Made by a program: the position numbers and the translations under genes
Assembly: GCA_900547805.1 (NCBI GenBank)
Contig: URIE01000118.1
Span: 1-5,256 of the forward strand
Reading direction: 5' to 3'
DNA length: 5,256 nucleotides
Source: an uncultured Collinsella sp.
Lineage (GTDB): Bacteria > Actinomycetota > Coriobacteriia > Coriobacteriales > Coriobacteriaceae
Notes under the pieces: model-generated
What the model saw: only the letters and a program-made list of their open reading frames with translations
Database searches by the model: none
What the model was told of the DNA's origin: nothing
Shown here: in pieces, positions 1 to 5,066 of the stretch
Position numbering within the stretch: position 1 is the stretch's first letter
Layout: every line of letters starts with the position of its first letter

Positions 1-42
1 CCTCTCTATTCGTCGGCAGCGTCAGATGTGTATAAGAGACAG
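1..42 (+). other. Illumina Nextera adapter and i5 index (artefact)
   Basis: Positions 10-42 are exactly the 33-base Nextera read-1 transposase adapter (TCGTCGGCAGC at its start, the Tn5 mosaic end AGATGTGTATAAGAGACAG at 24-42). Positions 2-9 read CTCTCTAT, which is the standard i5 index N502/S502, and position 1 is the last base of the P5 arm. The order P5, index, adapter, insert is the library layout, so this is adapter read-through from a short insert that was assembled into the contig end. It has no biological meaning and should be trimmed. Genuine sequence starts at 43. Confidence 0.98.
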
Positions 43-809
43 CCCCTAAGGAGCCCGTCAAGCAGATGTTCCTGGACATCCTCAAGGAGCAGTACGACGT
101 CGAGGAGGAGGACTTCCTCTCCGCCGAGATCGAGGTCGTGCCCTCCGGCCCCGCCCGTGACATGGGCCTCGACCGCTCCATGATTCTGGGCTATGGCCAC
201 GACGACCGTGTCTGCGCCTATCCGTCCATGCTCGCCCAGATCAACGTCGCCAACGTGGAGCGCACGAGCATCACACTCATCGTCGACAAGGAGGAGATCG
301 GCTCCGTGGGTGCCACCGGCATGACGAGCCGCTTCTTCGAGAACACCGTCGCCGAGATCATGACGCTCGCCGGCGAGGATAGCCCGCTGGCCCTGCGCCG
401 CGCGCTCGCCCGCAGCCGCATGCTCTCCTCCGACGTGTCCGCCGGCTTCGACCCGGGCTACGCCGGCAAGTTCGAAACCAAGAACGCAGCCTTTATGGGT
501 CGCGGCCTGTGCTTTAACAAGTACACGGGCAGGCGCGGCAAGGGCGGCTCTAACGACGCCGACGCCGAGTATGTGGCCCTCATCCGCGACATCATGGACG
601 AGGCGGGCGTGGACTTCCAGACCTGTGAGCTCGGTCGCGTCAACGCGGGCGGCGGCGGCACCATCGCCTACATCATGGCCAAGTACGGCATGAACGTCAT
701 CGACTCCGGCGTTGCCGTCCTGTCCATGCACGCCCTGTGGGAGGTCGCCAACAAGGCCGACATCTACGAGGCCTACCGCGGCTACAAGGCCTTCCTCGAG
801 CGCGCCTAA
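43..809 (+). CDS. M18 family zinc aminopeptidase, C-terminal part
   Basis: This is the C-terminal 255 or so residues of an M18 (aminopeptidase I) metallopeptidase, a cytoplasmic enzyme that removes N-terminal residues from peptides with two metal ions at its active site. The first full codon is 45-47; the reading frame is open into the adapter, so the N-terminus (roughly 200 residues, including the first metal-binding His) is missing because the contig ends. The Met at 66 is internal, not a start. Counting from it, GYGHDDRVCAY (42-52) holds the metal-bridging Asp, VDKEEIGSVG (73-82) holds the catalytic Glu pair 76/77, SSDVSAGFDP (121-130) holds a metal Asp, and SMHALWE (220-226) holds the terminal metal His222. 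Family members more often read MHSP or MHAP at that last site. The C-terminus and TAA stop look complete. Substrate preference (Asp/Glu or broad) cannot be read from this part, so I give no symbol, although apeB-type names are often used. Confidence 0.93.
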
Positions 810-848
810 CCAGCCCTCGTAAAACGAGCCCAATCAGCCCTTCATAAC

Positions 849-918
849 TTGCGGTGAAATACGGATTCATTAGGCCTTCCAACAGGGAAAGCAGTCTGCA
901 TTTCACCGCAACTTTTTT
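849..918 (+). terminator. Long stem-loop with T-tract after the aminopeptidase gene
   Basis: TTGCGGTGAAAT (849-860) and ATTTCACCGCAA (900-911) form a perfect 12-bp stem. After one A/C mismatch (861/899) the helix can continue for six pairs, 862-867 with 893-898, including two G-U pairs. A small inner TTCC/GGAA stem (877-880 with 886-889) is also possible. Six T's follow at 913-918. This is the layout of a rho-independent terminator, placed 40 bases after the aminopeptidase stop and just before the yaaA ribosome site. It is longer than most terminators, so it may also be a dispersed repeat or a structured leader. Confidence 0.7.
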
Positions 919-921
919 AGC

Positions 922-930
922 GGGAGGAGG
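922..930 (+). promoter_or_regulatory. Ribosome binding site for yaaA
   Basis: GGGAGGAGG lies 5 bases before the GTG at 936. It is a near-perfect Shine-Dalgarno sequence and decides in favour of that GTG start. The site begins 3 bases after the T-tract of the preceding stem-loop, so if that stem-loop terminates, yaaA must be served by a promoter inside or upstream of it. I see no clear promoter in the 30 remaining bases. Confidence 0.8.
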
Positions 931-935
931 ATTCC

Positions 936-1746
936 GTGCTACAGGTCGTCATTTCGCCCGCCAAACAGATGCGGACAGCTCAAGATGCCTTTGACGTTTG
1001 GGGCATACCGCCTTTTGCACATCAGACGGCCCGGCTCCATCAGGCACTGCTGGGCATCGAACACGAGGACGGCGCGGCAGGCCTTCAGGCCCTTTGGAAC
1101 GTGAGCGACAGGCTGCTTACAACGTGCCTGGATACGCTTCACGAATTTATGCCCGTCCTGAGCGATGCCGACCTCGCCGATTCCGGTATCGCACGTCACC
1201 TCTCCCCCGCCGTCATGTCCTACCACGGCATCCAATACCAGAGCATGGCACCCGAGGTCATGGATACCGCACAGCTCGACTGGCTGCAAAACCATCTGTG
1301 GATTCTCTCGGGCCTTTACGGATGCGTACGCCCCTTTCATGCCGTTGAACCATATCGGCTGGAGATGGGCGCGAAGCTTGCCGTCGACGGTGCCCGAGAC
1401 CTCTATGCGTTTTGGGGCGACAAGCTCGCACGGGCCATCGCTCCGGCGGACTCCAACGCTACGATCGTCAACCTCGCCAGTGCGGAATACGCCAAAGCCG
1501 TTCTGCCCCGCCTCACCACCGATGCCACGGTCGTCACCTGCCTCTTTGGCGAAGGCGTCCGCAACGGCAAGCCCATCCAACGGTCGACCGCCAGCAAAAA
1601 AAGCGCGCGGCTCCATGGTGCGCTGGATGGCAGAAAACAAACTCGTGGATGCAAGCGAACTTACCGCATTCAACATCGGCTATCGTCACATCCCCGAGCT
1701 TTCAGACAAAAACACCCTGGTTTTCATGAACGCGCAGGCACAATAG
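936..1746 (+). pseudogene. yaaA: YaaA peroxide-stress family protein, one-base frameshift
   Basis: This is YaaA (DUF328/UPF0246), a cytoplasmic protein that in E. coli protects against peroxide by lowering free iron; the biochemical role is not settled. The GTG start yields MLQVVISPAKQM, the family N-terminus. Further family blocks are SYHGIQYQSM (95-104), LSGLYGCVRPF (124-134), EPYRLEMGAKL (138-148) and NLASAEYAKAV (179-189). After Lys222 the frame is lost: AGC is followed by seven A's (1596-1602) where six would continue into KKARGSMVRWMAENK. That expected C-terminus runs in the next frame to TAG at 1744-1746. Removing one A gives a 269-residue protein, close to the usual 250-260. Without correction the frame runs on to 2270, antisense to the next gene, giving a meaningless 444-residue product. 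The cause may be a sequencing or assembly error, a real mutation, or polymerase slippage on the A-run; an ordinary -1 ribosomal shift would enter the wrong frame. Confidence 0.92.
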
Positions 1747-1769
1747 GCCCGCCGTTTCCAAACACCCCG

Positions 1770-2285
1770 TTACTCCGCCAAGCCATCGGCCTTTGCAATC
1801 CCGTTTGTCGAACCGTCCTGATAGACAATCTTGACGTGCTCAACCTCGGACACCGCAACACCCGTCGGAGGCTCCAGACGCCATTCCGTCAGTGCGATAT
1901 CCATCGTCGTGGGCACATCTCCTTGGTCCTTGAGCTCGACCGTCAGCGTCTTGAGCGACGCATCGAAGGTCACACGCTCGATCTCTTCGCCCGGAATGGA
2001 CCCACCGCTCAACTGAAGCTGCACAAACTCGTCGCGCGGATACCAATAGTCGCCAGGAGCTGCCACCGTGTTGCCGCCAGAGACCTTCATCGTCATAATC
2101 GGCAGGTTATCGTCGGCCTCAAACTCCCAGGCAGCGCCGCCGCGACCGCCAAACGTCCAAATGCAAAAGGCAATCACCAGCACGGCAAGCACCGCAAAAC
2201 CAATCGCGACCAGGCCATGGTGCGCACGGCTTTCCTCGGCCGATACATCCCATTGCGTCTCTCGATATAGATGCTTGTCTTCCAT
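1770..2285 (-). CDS. Unrecognised single-pass membrane protein
   Basis: I do not recognise this 171-residue protein. Its layout is clear: a polar, charged N-terminus (1-22, MEDKHLYRETQW), one hydrophobic segment (about 24-45, VAIGFAVLAVLVIAFCIWTF) and an acidic domain of about 125 residues. The N-terminal tail carries few positive charges, so the expected arrangement, with the C-terminal domain outside, is only an inference. That domain alternates short hydrophobic and polar stretches with Gly/Pro turns and is likely beta-rich. Cys41 lies inside the membrane segment after Phe, which is not a lipobox. The start is supported by GGGGAGG at 2291-2297 (minus strand), 5 bases before ATG. The gene converges with yaaA (23 bases between stops, no terminator hairpin visible) and diverges from thiC, sharing the 2286-2455 control region. 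Its position gives no sound hint of function; no link with thiamine is implied by the sequence. Confidence 0.8.
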   Translation of the reverse strand: MEDKHLYRETQWDVSAEESRAHHGLVAIGFAVLAVLVIAFCIWTFGGRGGAAWEFEADDNLPIMTMKVSGGNTVAAPGDYWYPRDEFVQLQLSGGSIPGEEIERVTFDASLKTLTVELKDQGDVPTTMDIALTEWRLEPPTGVAVSEVEHVKIVYQDGSTNGIAKADGLAE

Positions 2286-2290
2286 GTTCG

Positions 2291-2297
2291 CCTCCCC
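2291..2297 (-). promoter_or_regulatory. Ribosome binding site of the membrane protein gene
   Basis: Read on the minus strand this is GGGGAGG, 5 bases before the ATG whose first base is 2285. It supports that start over internal candidates. No convincing minus-strand -35/-10 pair was found between here and the thiC promoter. Confidence 0.7.
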
Positions 2298-2310
2298 ACG
2301 GGCACACTCA

Positions 2311-2341
2311 TTGGCTCAATCGTACCCATTCAGGCTATACT
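2311..2341 (+). promoter_or_regulatory. Probable promoter of thiC
   Basis: TTGGCT (2311-2316) and TATACT (2336-2341) resemble -35 and -10 boxes of a housekeeping sigma factor. The spacing is 19 bases, or 18 if the -35 is read one base later, which is slightly long. The predicted transcript start near 2348 falls about 10 bases before the riboswitch, as expected for a riboswitch-controlled gene. Confidence 0.5.
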
Positions 2342-2356
2342 TGAGCCCATGACATA

Positions 2357-2451
2357 ACGGGGAGCTTGCAGGACAAGACGGCAGGCTGAGATTGGGCGCG
2401 CCCGCCCTGACCCGCAAACCTGATATGGGTAATGCCAACGAAGGGAGCCGT
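2357..2451 (+). ncRNA. TPP riboswitch (THI element) ahead of thiC
   Basis: This leader binds thiamine diphosphate and lowers expression of the downstream gene. The conserved aptamer pieces are in order: GGGGAGC (2359-2365), CTGAGA (2386-2391, the pyrimidine-sensing junction), then ACCTGAT, ATGGGTAATGCC and AACGAAGGGA across 2418-2446 (diphosphate-sensing arm). AGCTTGC (2363-2369) pairs with GCAGGCT (2381-2387) over seven pairs as the P2 stem, and GGGCG (2394-2398) pairs with CGCCC (2403-2407) as the variable P3 hairpin. There is no separate terminator between the aptamer and the gene. Instead the closing AAGGGAG is also the thiC ribosome site, so control by hiding the ribosome site is the simplest reading (inference). 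Outer stem P1 is not obvious by eye, so the exact ends are approximate. Confidence 0.95.
2441..2447 (+). promoter_or_regulatory. thiC ribosome binding site inside the riboswitch
   Basis: AAGGGAG sits 8 bases before the ATG at 2456 and belongs to the conserved 3' end of the TPP aptamer. This fixes the thiC start: the upstream in-frame ATG at 2432 lies within the aptamer core (GGTAATGCC) and has no ribosome site, so it is rejected. Confidence 0.8.
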
Positions 2452-2455
2452 GCCA

Positions 2456-3790
2456 ATGAGCACACAGACCGAGCCCAAGCTCGTCACGCAAATCGACTTC
2501 GCCCGCGCCGGGCAGATCACGCCGCAGATGAAGGAAGTCGCCGAGCGCGAGCATCGCGACCCCGAGTACATCCGCGAGCGCGTGGCCGACGGCCGCATCG
2601 CCATTCCCGCCAACATCGTGCATATCAAAAAGGGCATGCGCGCCTTTGGTGTCGGCGAGGGCCTGTCCACCAAGGTCAACGTCAACCTGGGCATCTCGGG
2701 CGACAAGGCCGATGCCGCCGAGGAATGGAAGAAGGTCAAGATCGCCGAGGACTTTGGCGCCGACGCCATCATGGACCTCTCCAACTCGGGCAAGACACGC
2801 CAGTTCCGCCAGCAGCTCATCGACGAGACGCCGCTCATGGTGGGCACCGTCCCCATGTACGACGCCATCGGCTACATGGAAAAGCCGCTGGTCAAGCTTA
2901 CCAAGGATGACCTGCTCGAGGTCGTGCGCGCGCACGCCGAGGACGGCGTGGACTTTATGACCATCCACTGCGGCATCAATAAATCGGTCATCAAAACCTT
3001 CAAGGAGACCGGCCGCCTAATGAACATCGTCAGCCGCGGCGGCTCGCTGCTGTTTGGATGGATGGAGGTCACCGGCAACGAGAATCCGTTCTACGAGTTC
3101 TACGACGAGGTGCTCGAGATCTGCCACGAGTACGACGTGACCATCTCGCTCGGCGACTCCTGCCGCCCGGGCTGTCTCTACGACTCCAACGACGCCACCG
3201 AGACCGCCGAGATGATCGAACTGGGTAAGCTGTGCAAGCGCGCTTGGGCCGCCGGCGTCCAGGTCATGGTCGAGGGCCCCGGCCACATGGCGCTCGACGA
3301 GATCGCCGCCAATATGAAGCTGCAGAAGCGCCTGTGCCACAACGCCCCGTTCTATGTGCTGGGGCCGCTGGTGACCGATATCGGCGTGGGTTACGACCAC
3401 ATCACCGCAGCCATCGGTGGCGCCATCTCCGCTAGCTCGGGCGCCGACTTCCTGTGCTACGTGACGCCCGCCGAACACCTGTGCCTGCCCAACGCCCAGG
3501 ATGTGCTCGACGGCCTCATGGCCACTAAGATTGCCGCACACGCCGCCGACATCGCCAAGAAGGTGCCACACGCCCGCGACATGGACGATAAGATGGGCCA
3601 GGCACGCCGCAAACTCGACTGGGATGCCATGTGGAAGTGCGCTCTCGACCCGGTCACTGGTAAGAAGCGCTACGAGGAATCCCCCGCCGCCACCGAGGGC
3701 ACCTGCACCATGTGCGGCAAGATGTGCGCCGTCCGCACCGTCAACAAAGTGTTTGAGGGCACGACGATCGACCTCGGTATGGAGGACTAG
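2456..3790 (+). CDS. thiC: Phosphomethylpyrimidine synthase ThiC
   Basis: ThiC is a radical SAM enzyme of the cytoplasm that rearranges aminoimidazole ribotide into 4-amino-5-hydroxymethyl-2-methylpyrimidine phosphate, the pyrimidine half of thiamine. The protein is 444 residues, the short form that lacks the N-terminal extension of the roughly 600-residue proteobacterial enzyme. Family blocks: KVNVNLG (73-79), IMDLSNSGKT (105-114), HCGINK (171-176), GDSCRPGC (233-240), EGPGHM (273-278), GPLVTDIGVGYDHI (303-316) and YVTPAEHL (335-342). His277 and His341 are at the positions of the metal-binding histidines. The C-terminal cluster motif is Cys417, Cys420, Cys424 (CTMCGKMC), that is CX2CX3C, where the long form has CX2CX4C; these bind the [4Fe-4S] cluster. 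The gene is controlled by the TPP riboswitch directly ahead of it. thiD, the next enzyme of the branch, follows after 183 bases. The gene looks intact. Confidence 0.98.
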   Translation: MSTQTEPKLVTQIDFARAGQITPQMKEVAEREHRDPEYIRERVADGRIAIPANIVHIKKGMRAFGVGEGLSTKVNVNLGISGDKADAAEEWKKVKIAEDFGADAIMDLSNSGKTRQFRQQLIDETPLMVGTVPMYDAIGYMEKPLVKLTKDDLLEVVRAHAEDGVDFMTIHCGINKSVIKTFKETGRLMNIVSRGGSLLFGWMEVTGNENPFYEFYDEVLEICHEYDVTISLGDSCRPGCLYDSNDATETAEMIELGKLCKRAWAAGVQVMVEGPGHMALDEIAANMKLQKRLCHNAPFYVLGPLVTDIGVGYDHITAAIGGAISASSGADFLCYVTPAEHLCLPNAQDVLDGLMATKIAAHAADIAKKVPHARDMDDKMGQARRKLDWDAMWKCALDPVTGKKRYEESPAATEGTCTMCGKMCAVRTVNKVFEGTTIDLGMED

Positions 3791-3845
3791 TCTCTTCGCC
3801 GCAATCGCCTTTTAACATCGAGTCGGCGCCCGCCAATTGTTGACG

Positions 3846-3879
3846 TGTGAACATTTGCTTACATTTGCGTAAAAATTAC
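3846..3879. promoter_or_regulatory. AT-rich patch with tandem and inverted repeats
   Basis: In this otherwise GC-rich window the stretch is clearly AT-rich. It contains ACATTTGCTT (3851-3860) directly followed by ACATTTGCGT (3861-3870), a 10-base tandem repeat with one mismatch. It also contains an imperfect palindrome TGTGAACATTTGCTTACA (3846-3863, 12 of 18 positions symmetric) and GTAA-AAA-TTAC (3869-3879). One helical turn between repeats is typical of sites for a DNA-binding regulator. It lies about 45-75 bases before the thiD -10 box, so it could be an operator or an activator site for thiD. No regulator can be named. Confidence 0.35.
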
Positions 3880-3886
3880 ATCTCGC

Positions 3887-3920
3887 GCCCGGGTTCGACA
3901 TAGAGTCGGCCCGGGCATCT
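3887..3920 (+). terminator. GC-rich hairpin after thiC
   Basis: GCCCGGG (3887-3893) pairs with CCCGGGC (3910-3916), and the helix continues inward as CGAC (3896-3899) with GTCG (3905-3908) around an ATAGA loop, with one T-G pair and one bulged T. ATCTTT follows; the T-tract is short and broken, so this is a modest intrinsic terminator for thiC. It lies 97 bases after the thiC stop and overlaps the region where the thiD -35 box would be expected. Confidence 0.5.
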
Positions 3921-3921
3921 T

Positions 3922-3927
3922 TATAAT
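3922..3927 (+). promoter_or_regulatory. Probable -10 box for thiD
   Basis: TATAAT is a perfect consensus -10 box and would start a transcript near 3934, giving a leader of about 40 bases. No good -35 box lies at 16-18 bases; TCGACA (3895-3900) is 21 bases away, which is too far for a typical promoter. Dependence on an activator bound upstream would fit but is not shown. Confidence 0.45.
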
Positions 3928-3961
3928 GCAGGCTTAAAGACCCATTTGAATCCAACCGGAC

Positions 3962-3968
3962 AAGGGAG
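3962..3968 (+). promoter_or_regulatory. Ribosome binding site for thiD
   Basis: AAGGGAG lies 5 bases before the ATG at 3974 and supports that start. Unlike the thiC site it is not part of a riboswitch: no CTGAGA element or diphosphate-arm motif occurs in 3791-3973. Confidence 0.75.
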
Positions 3969-3973
3969 CGAAC

Positions 3974-4804
3974 ATGGATCGTAGCAAGGTACCTGCCGTC
4001 CTGTCCATCGCAGGATCCGATTCCAGCGGTGGCGCCGGCATTCAGGCCGACATCAAGACCATCACGGCGCACCGCCTGTATGCCGAGACGGCCATCACCG
4101 CCATCACCGCACAAAACACGCTCGGTGTCACCGCCGTGCAGAATATCTCCCCTGATATCGTCGCTGCGCAGATCGACGCCGTATTTGACGATATCCGCCC
4201 CAGCGCCGTCAAGATCGGCATGGTTTCCTCTGCCGAGATTATCGAGGTTATCGCCGACCGCCTGAGCGCCTGGAACGCGACAAACGTGGTCGTCGACCCC
4301 GTCATGGTAGCCACCTCGGGCGCACGGCTGATTGCCGAAGATGCCGCCGAGGCGCTCACCCGCCGCCTGTTCCCACTAGCAACCGTCATCACGCCCAATA
4401 TTCCCGAGGCCATGGCCCTGCTTGACTACGAGGTCGACTCCGAGCGCACACAGCAAAATGCTGCCATGCTCCTCACCCGCCGCTTTGGTTGCGCATCCCT
4501 CGTTAAGGGTGGGCATCTTGTCAACGAGGCCAACGATGTATTGGCCGAACCCGCGCCACTCGATGACGAGGGCAACCATCTTGGAGATCCACTCACCACG
4601 TGGTTCCGCCACAAGCGCATCGAGACCGGCAACACGCATGGCACCGGCTGCACGCTTTCATCCGCCATCGCCTGCGCATTGGCGCAGGGCATGGATCTTG
4701 CCGACGCCGTCAACGCCGGCAAGGCCTACCTAACGGGCGCTCTCGCCGCCGGCTTTGACATGGGCAAAGGCTCCGGCCCTGTCAACCACATGTGGCAGCA
4801 CTGA
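3974..4804 (+). CDS. thiD: HMP / HMP-phosphate kinase ThiD
   Basis: ThiD is a ribokinase-fold kinase that phosphorylates hydroxymethylpyrimidine and then its monophosphate, giving HMP diphosphate, which ThiE joins to the thiazole. In de novo synthesis it acts on the ThiC product. The protein is 276 residues, the usual length for the single-domain enzyme. Visible blocks: AGSDSSGGAGIQADIK (13-28, substrate and glycine-rich region), VVVDPVMVATSG (105-116), ITPNIPEA (139-146), LVKGGH (176-181) and THGTGCTLSS (221-230), where GTGC forms the anion hole around the transferred phosphate. The N-terminus and TGA stop are complete and nothing is odd. There is no fused ThiE domain. The gene is separated from thiC by 183 bases with a hairpin and a -10 box, so it is probably transcribed at least in part independently and not directly riboswitch-controlled. 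Confidence 0.97.
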   Translation: MDRSKVPAVLSIAGSDSSGGAGIQADIKTITAHRLYAETAITAITAQNTLGVTAVQNISPDIVAAQIDAVFDDIRPSAVKIGMVSSAEIIEVIADRLSAWNATNVVVDPVMVATSGARLIAEDAAEALTRRLFPLATVITPNIPEAMALLDYEVDSERTQQNAAMLLTRRFGCASLVKGGHLVNEANDVLAEPAPLDDEGNHLGDPLTTWFRHKRIETGNTHGTGCTLSSAIACALAQGMDLADAVNAGKAYLTGALAAGFDMGKGSGPVNHMWQH

Positions 4805-4847
4805 GACAGTTTGCCGCAGCTCGCTATTGATGCTGACCAACAGGCAA

Positions 4848-4882
4848 AACACGCTGAACGTACCGCAACACACTGACCGTAC
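4848..4882. repeat. Imperfect direct repeat, period 19
   Basis: AACACGCTGAACGTAC (4848-4863) and AACACACTGACCGTAC (4867-4882) match at 14 of 16 positions and are offset by 19 bases. A partial third match, GCTGACC, occurs at 4832-4838. The repeat lies in the 119-base gap between thiD and the terminator, where no gene is seen. It may be a protein binding site or chance; no function can be assigned. Confidence 0.35.
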
Positions 4883-4923
4883 TTAGGGTTTTGCGCCCAC
4901 TTGGGATATTCGAGGGATACGAG

Positions 4924-4960
4924 AAAGGGGCCGTGGCGACGAACCGCCACGGCCCCTTTT
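4924..4960. terminator. Strong bidirectional terminator
   Basis: AAAGGGGCCGTGGCG (4924-4938) and CGCCACGGCCCCTTT (4945-4959) form a perfect 15-bp stem with a 6-base loop. The plus strand ends in TTTT (4957-4960) and the minus strand in TTTCTC. It lies between the convergent thiD and the minus-strand pair, 119 bases after the thiD stop and 4 bases after the miniprotein stop, so it can end transcription from both sides. The tight fit to the miniprotein stop supports that reading frame being a transcribed gene. Confidence 0.92.
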
Positions 4961-4964
4961 GCTG

Positions 4965-5066
4965 TTATCGCCCGCGGTCGCTCCCGCCCCAGATCAGGGC
5001 GAGCGCGACAACCGTGACGAAGCTGCCCAAAATCGCGCCGAGCGCCGCGCCCATGACGAAAGCCAT
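4965..5066 (-). CDS. 33-residue membrane miniprotein
   Basis: On the minus strand ATG (first base 5066) overlaps the TAA stop of the preceding gene as TAATG, and the frame ends in TAA at 4967-4965, 4 bases before the terminator. The product begins MAFVMGAALGAILG and ends WGGSDRGR; residues 2-26 are almost all hydrophobic with small residues, making one membrane helix followed by a short charged tail. A weak ribosome site GGGG (5080-5077) lies 10 bases upstream; translational coupling through the overlap is likely. The shape resembles small one-helix proteins common on phages and integrated elements (for example DUF3789-like), but I cannot assign a family. Next to a lysin-like gene it could belong to a lysis or element module (inference). 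The exact fit between upstream stop and terminator is the main argument that it is real. Confidence 0.55.
   Translation of the reverse strand: MAFVMGAALGAILGSFVTVVALALIWGGSDRGR

Noticed and set aside
6..833. Minus-strand open frame of 275 codons opposite the aminopeptidase gene
   Set aside because: It is antisense to a clear M18 coding sequence, has low-complexity Gly/Val/Asp-rich composition, and its end is translated from the adapter (LYTSDAADE).
1747..1769. Terminator between the convergent yaaA and membrane protein genes
   Set aside because: The 23 bases contain no inverted repeat with a T-tract on either strand.
2150..2170. Lipoprotein signal in the unrecognised membrane protein (Cys41)
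   Set aside because: The residue before Cys is Phe and the Cys lies within the hydrophobic segment, so there is no lipobox.
1603..2270. Continuation of the yaaA frame to a 444-residue protein
   Set aside because: After Lys222 the translation loses all YaaA similarity, becomes Arg/His-rich and runs antisense to the membrane protein gene; the true C-terminus is in the next frame.
2394..2403. Perfect palindrome GGGCGCGCCC as an operator
   Set aside because: It falls in the variable P3 hairpin of the TPP riboswitch, which explains the self-complementarity.
2432..2455. Upstream in-frame ATG for thiC
   Set aside because: It lies in the riboswitch core and has no ribosome site; ATG at 2456 has AAGGGAG at 8 bases.
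3951..3973. Possible degenerate TPP riboswitch before thiD (CCAAC followed by AAGGGAGC, as at thiC)
   Set aside because: The CTGAGA junction and the ACCTGAT arm are absent in 3791-3973; the match is limited to the ribosome site and a few bases.
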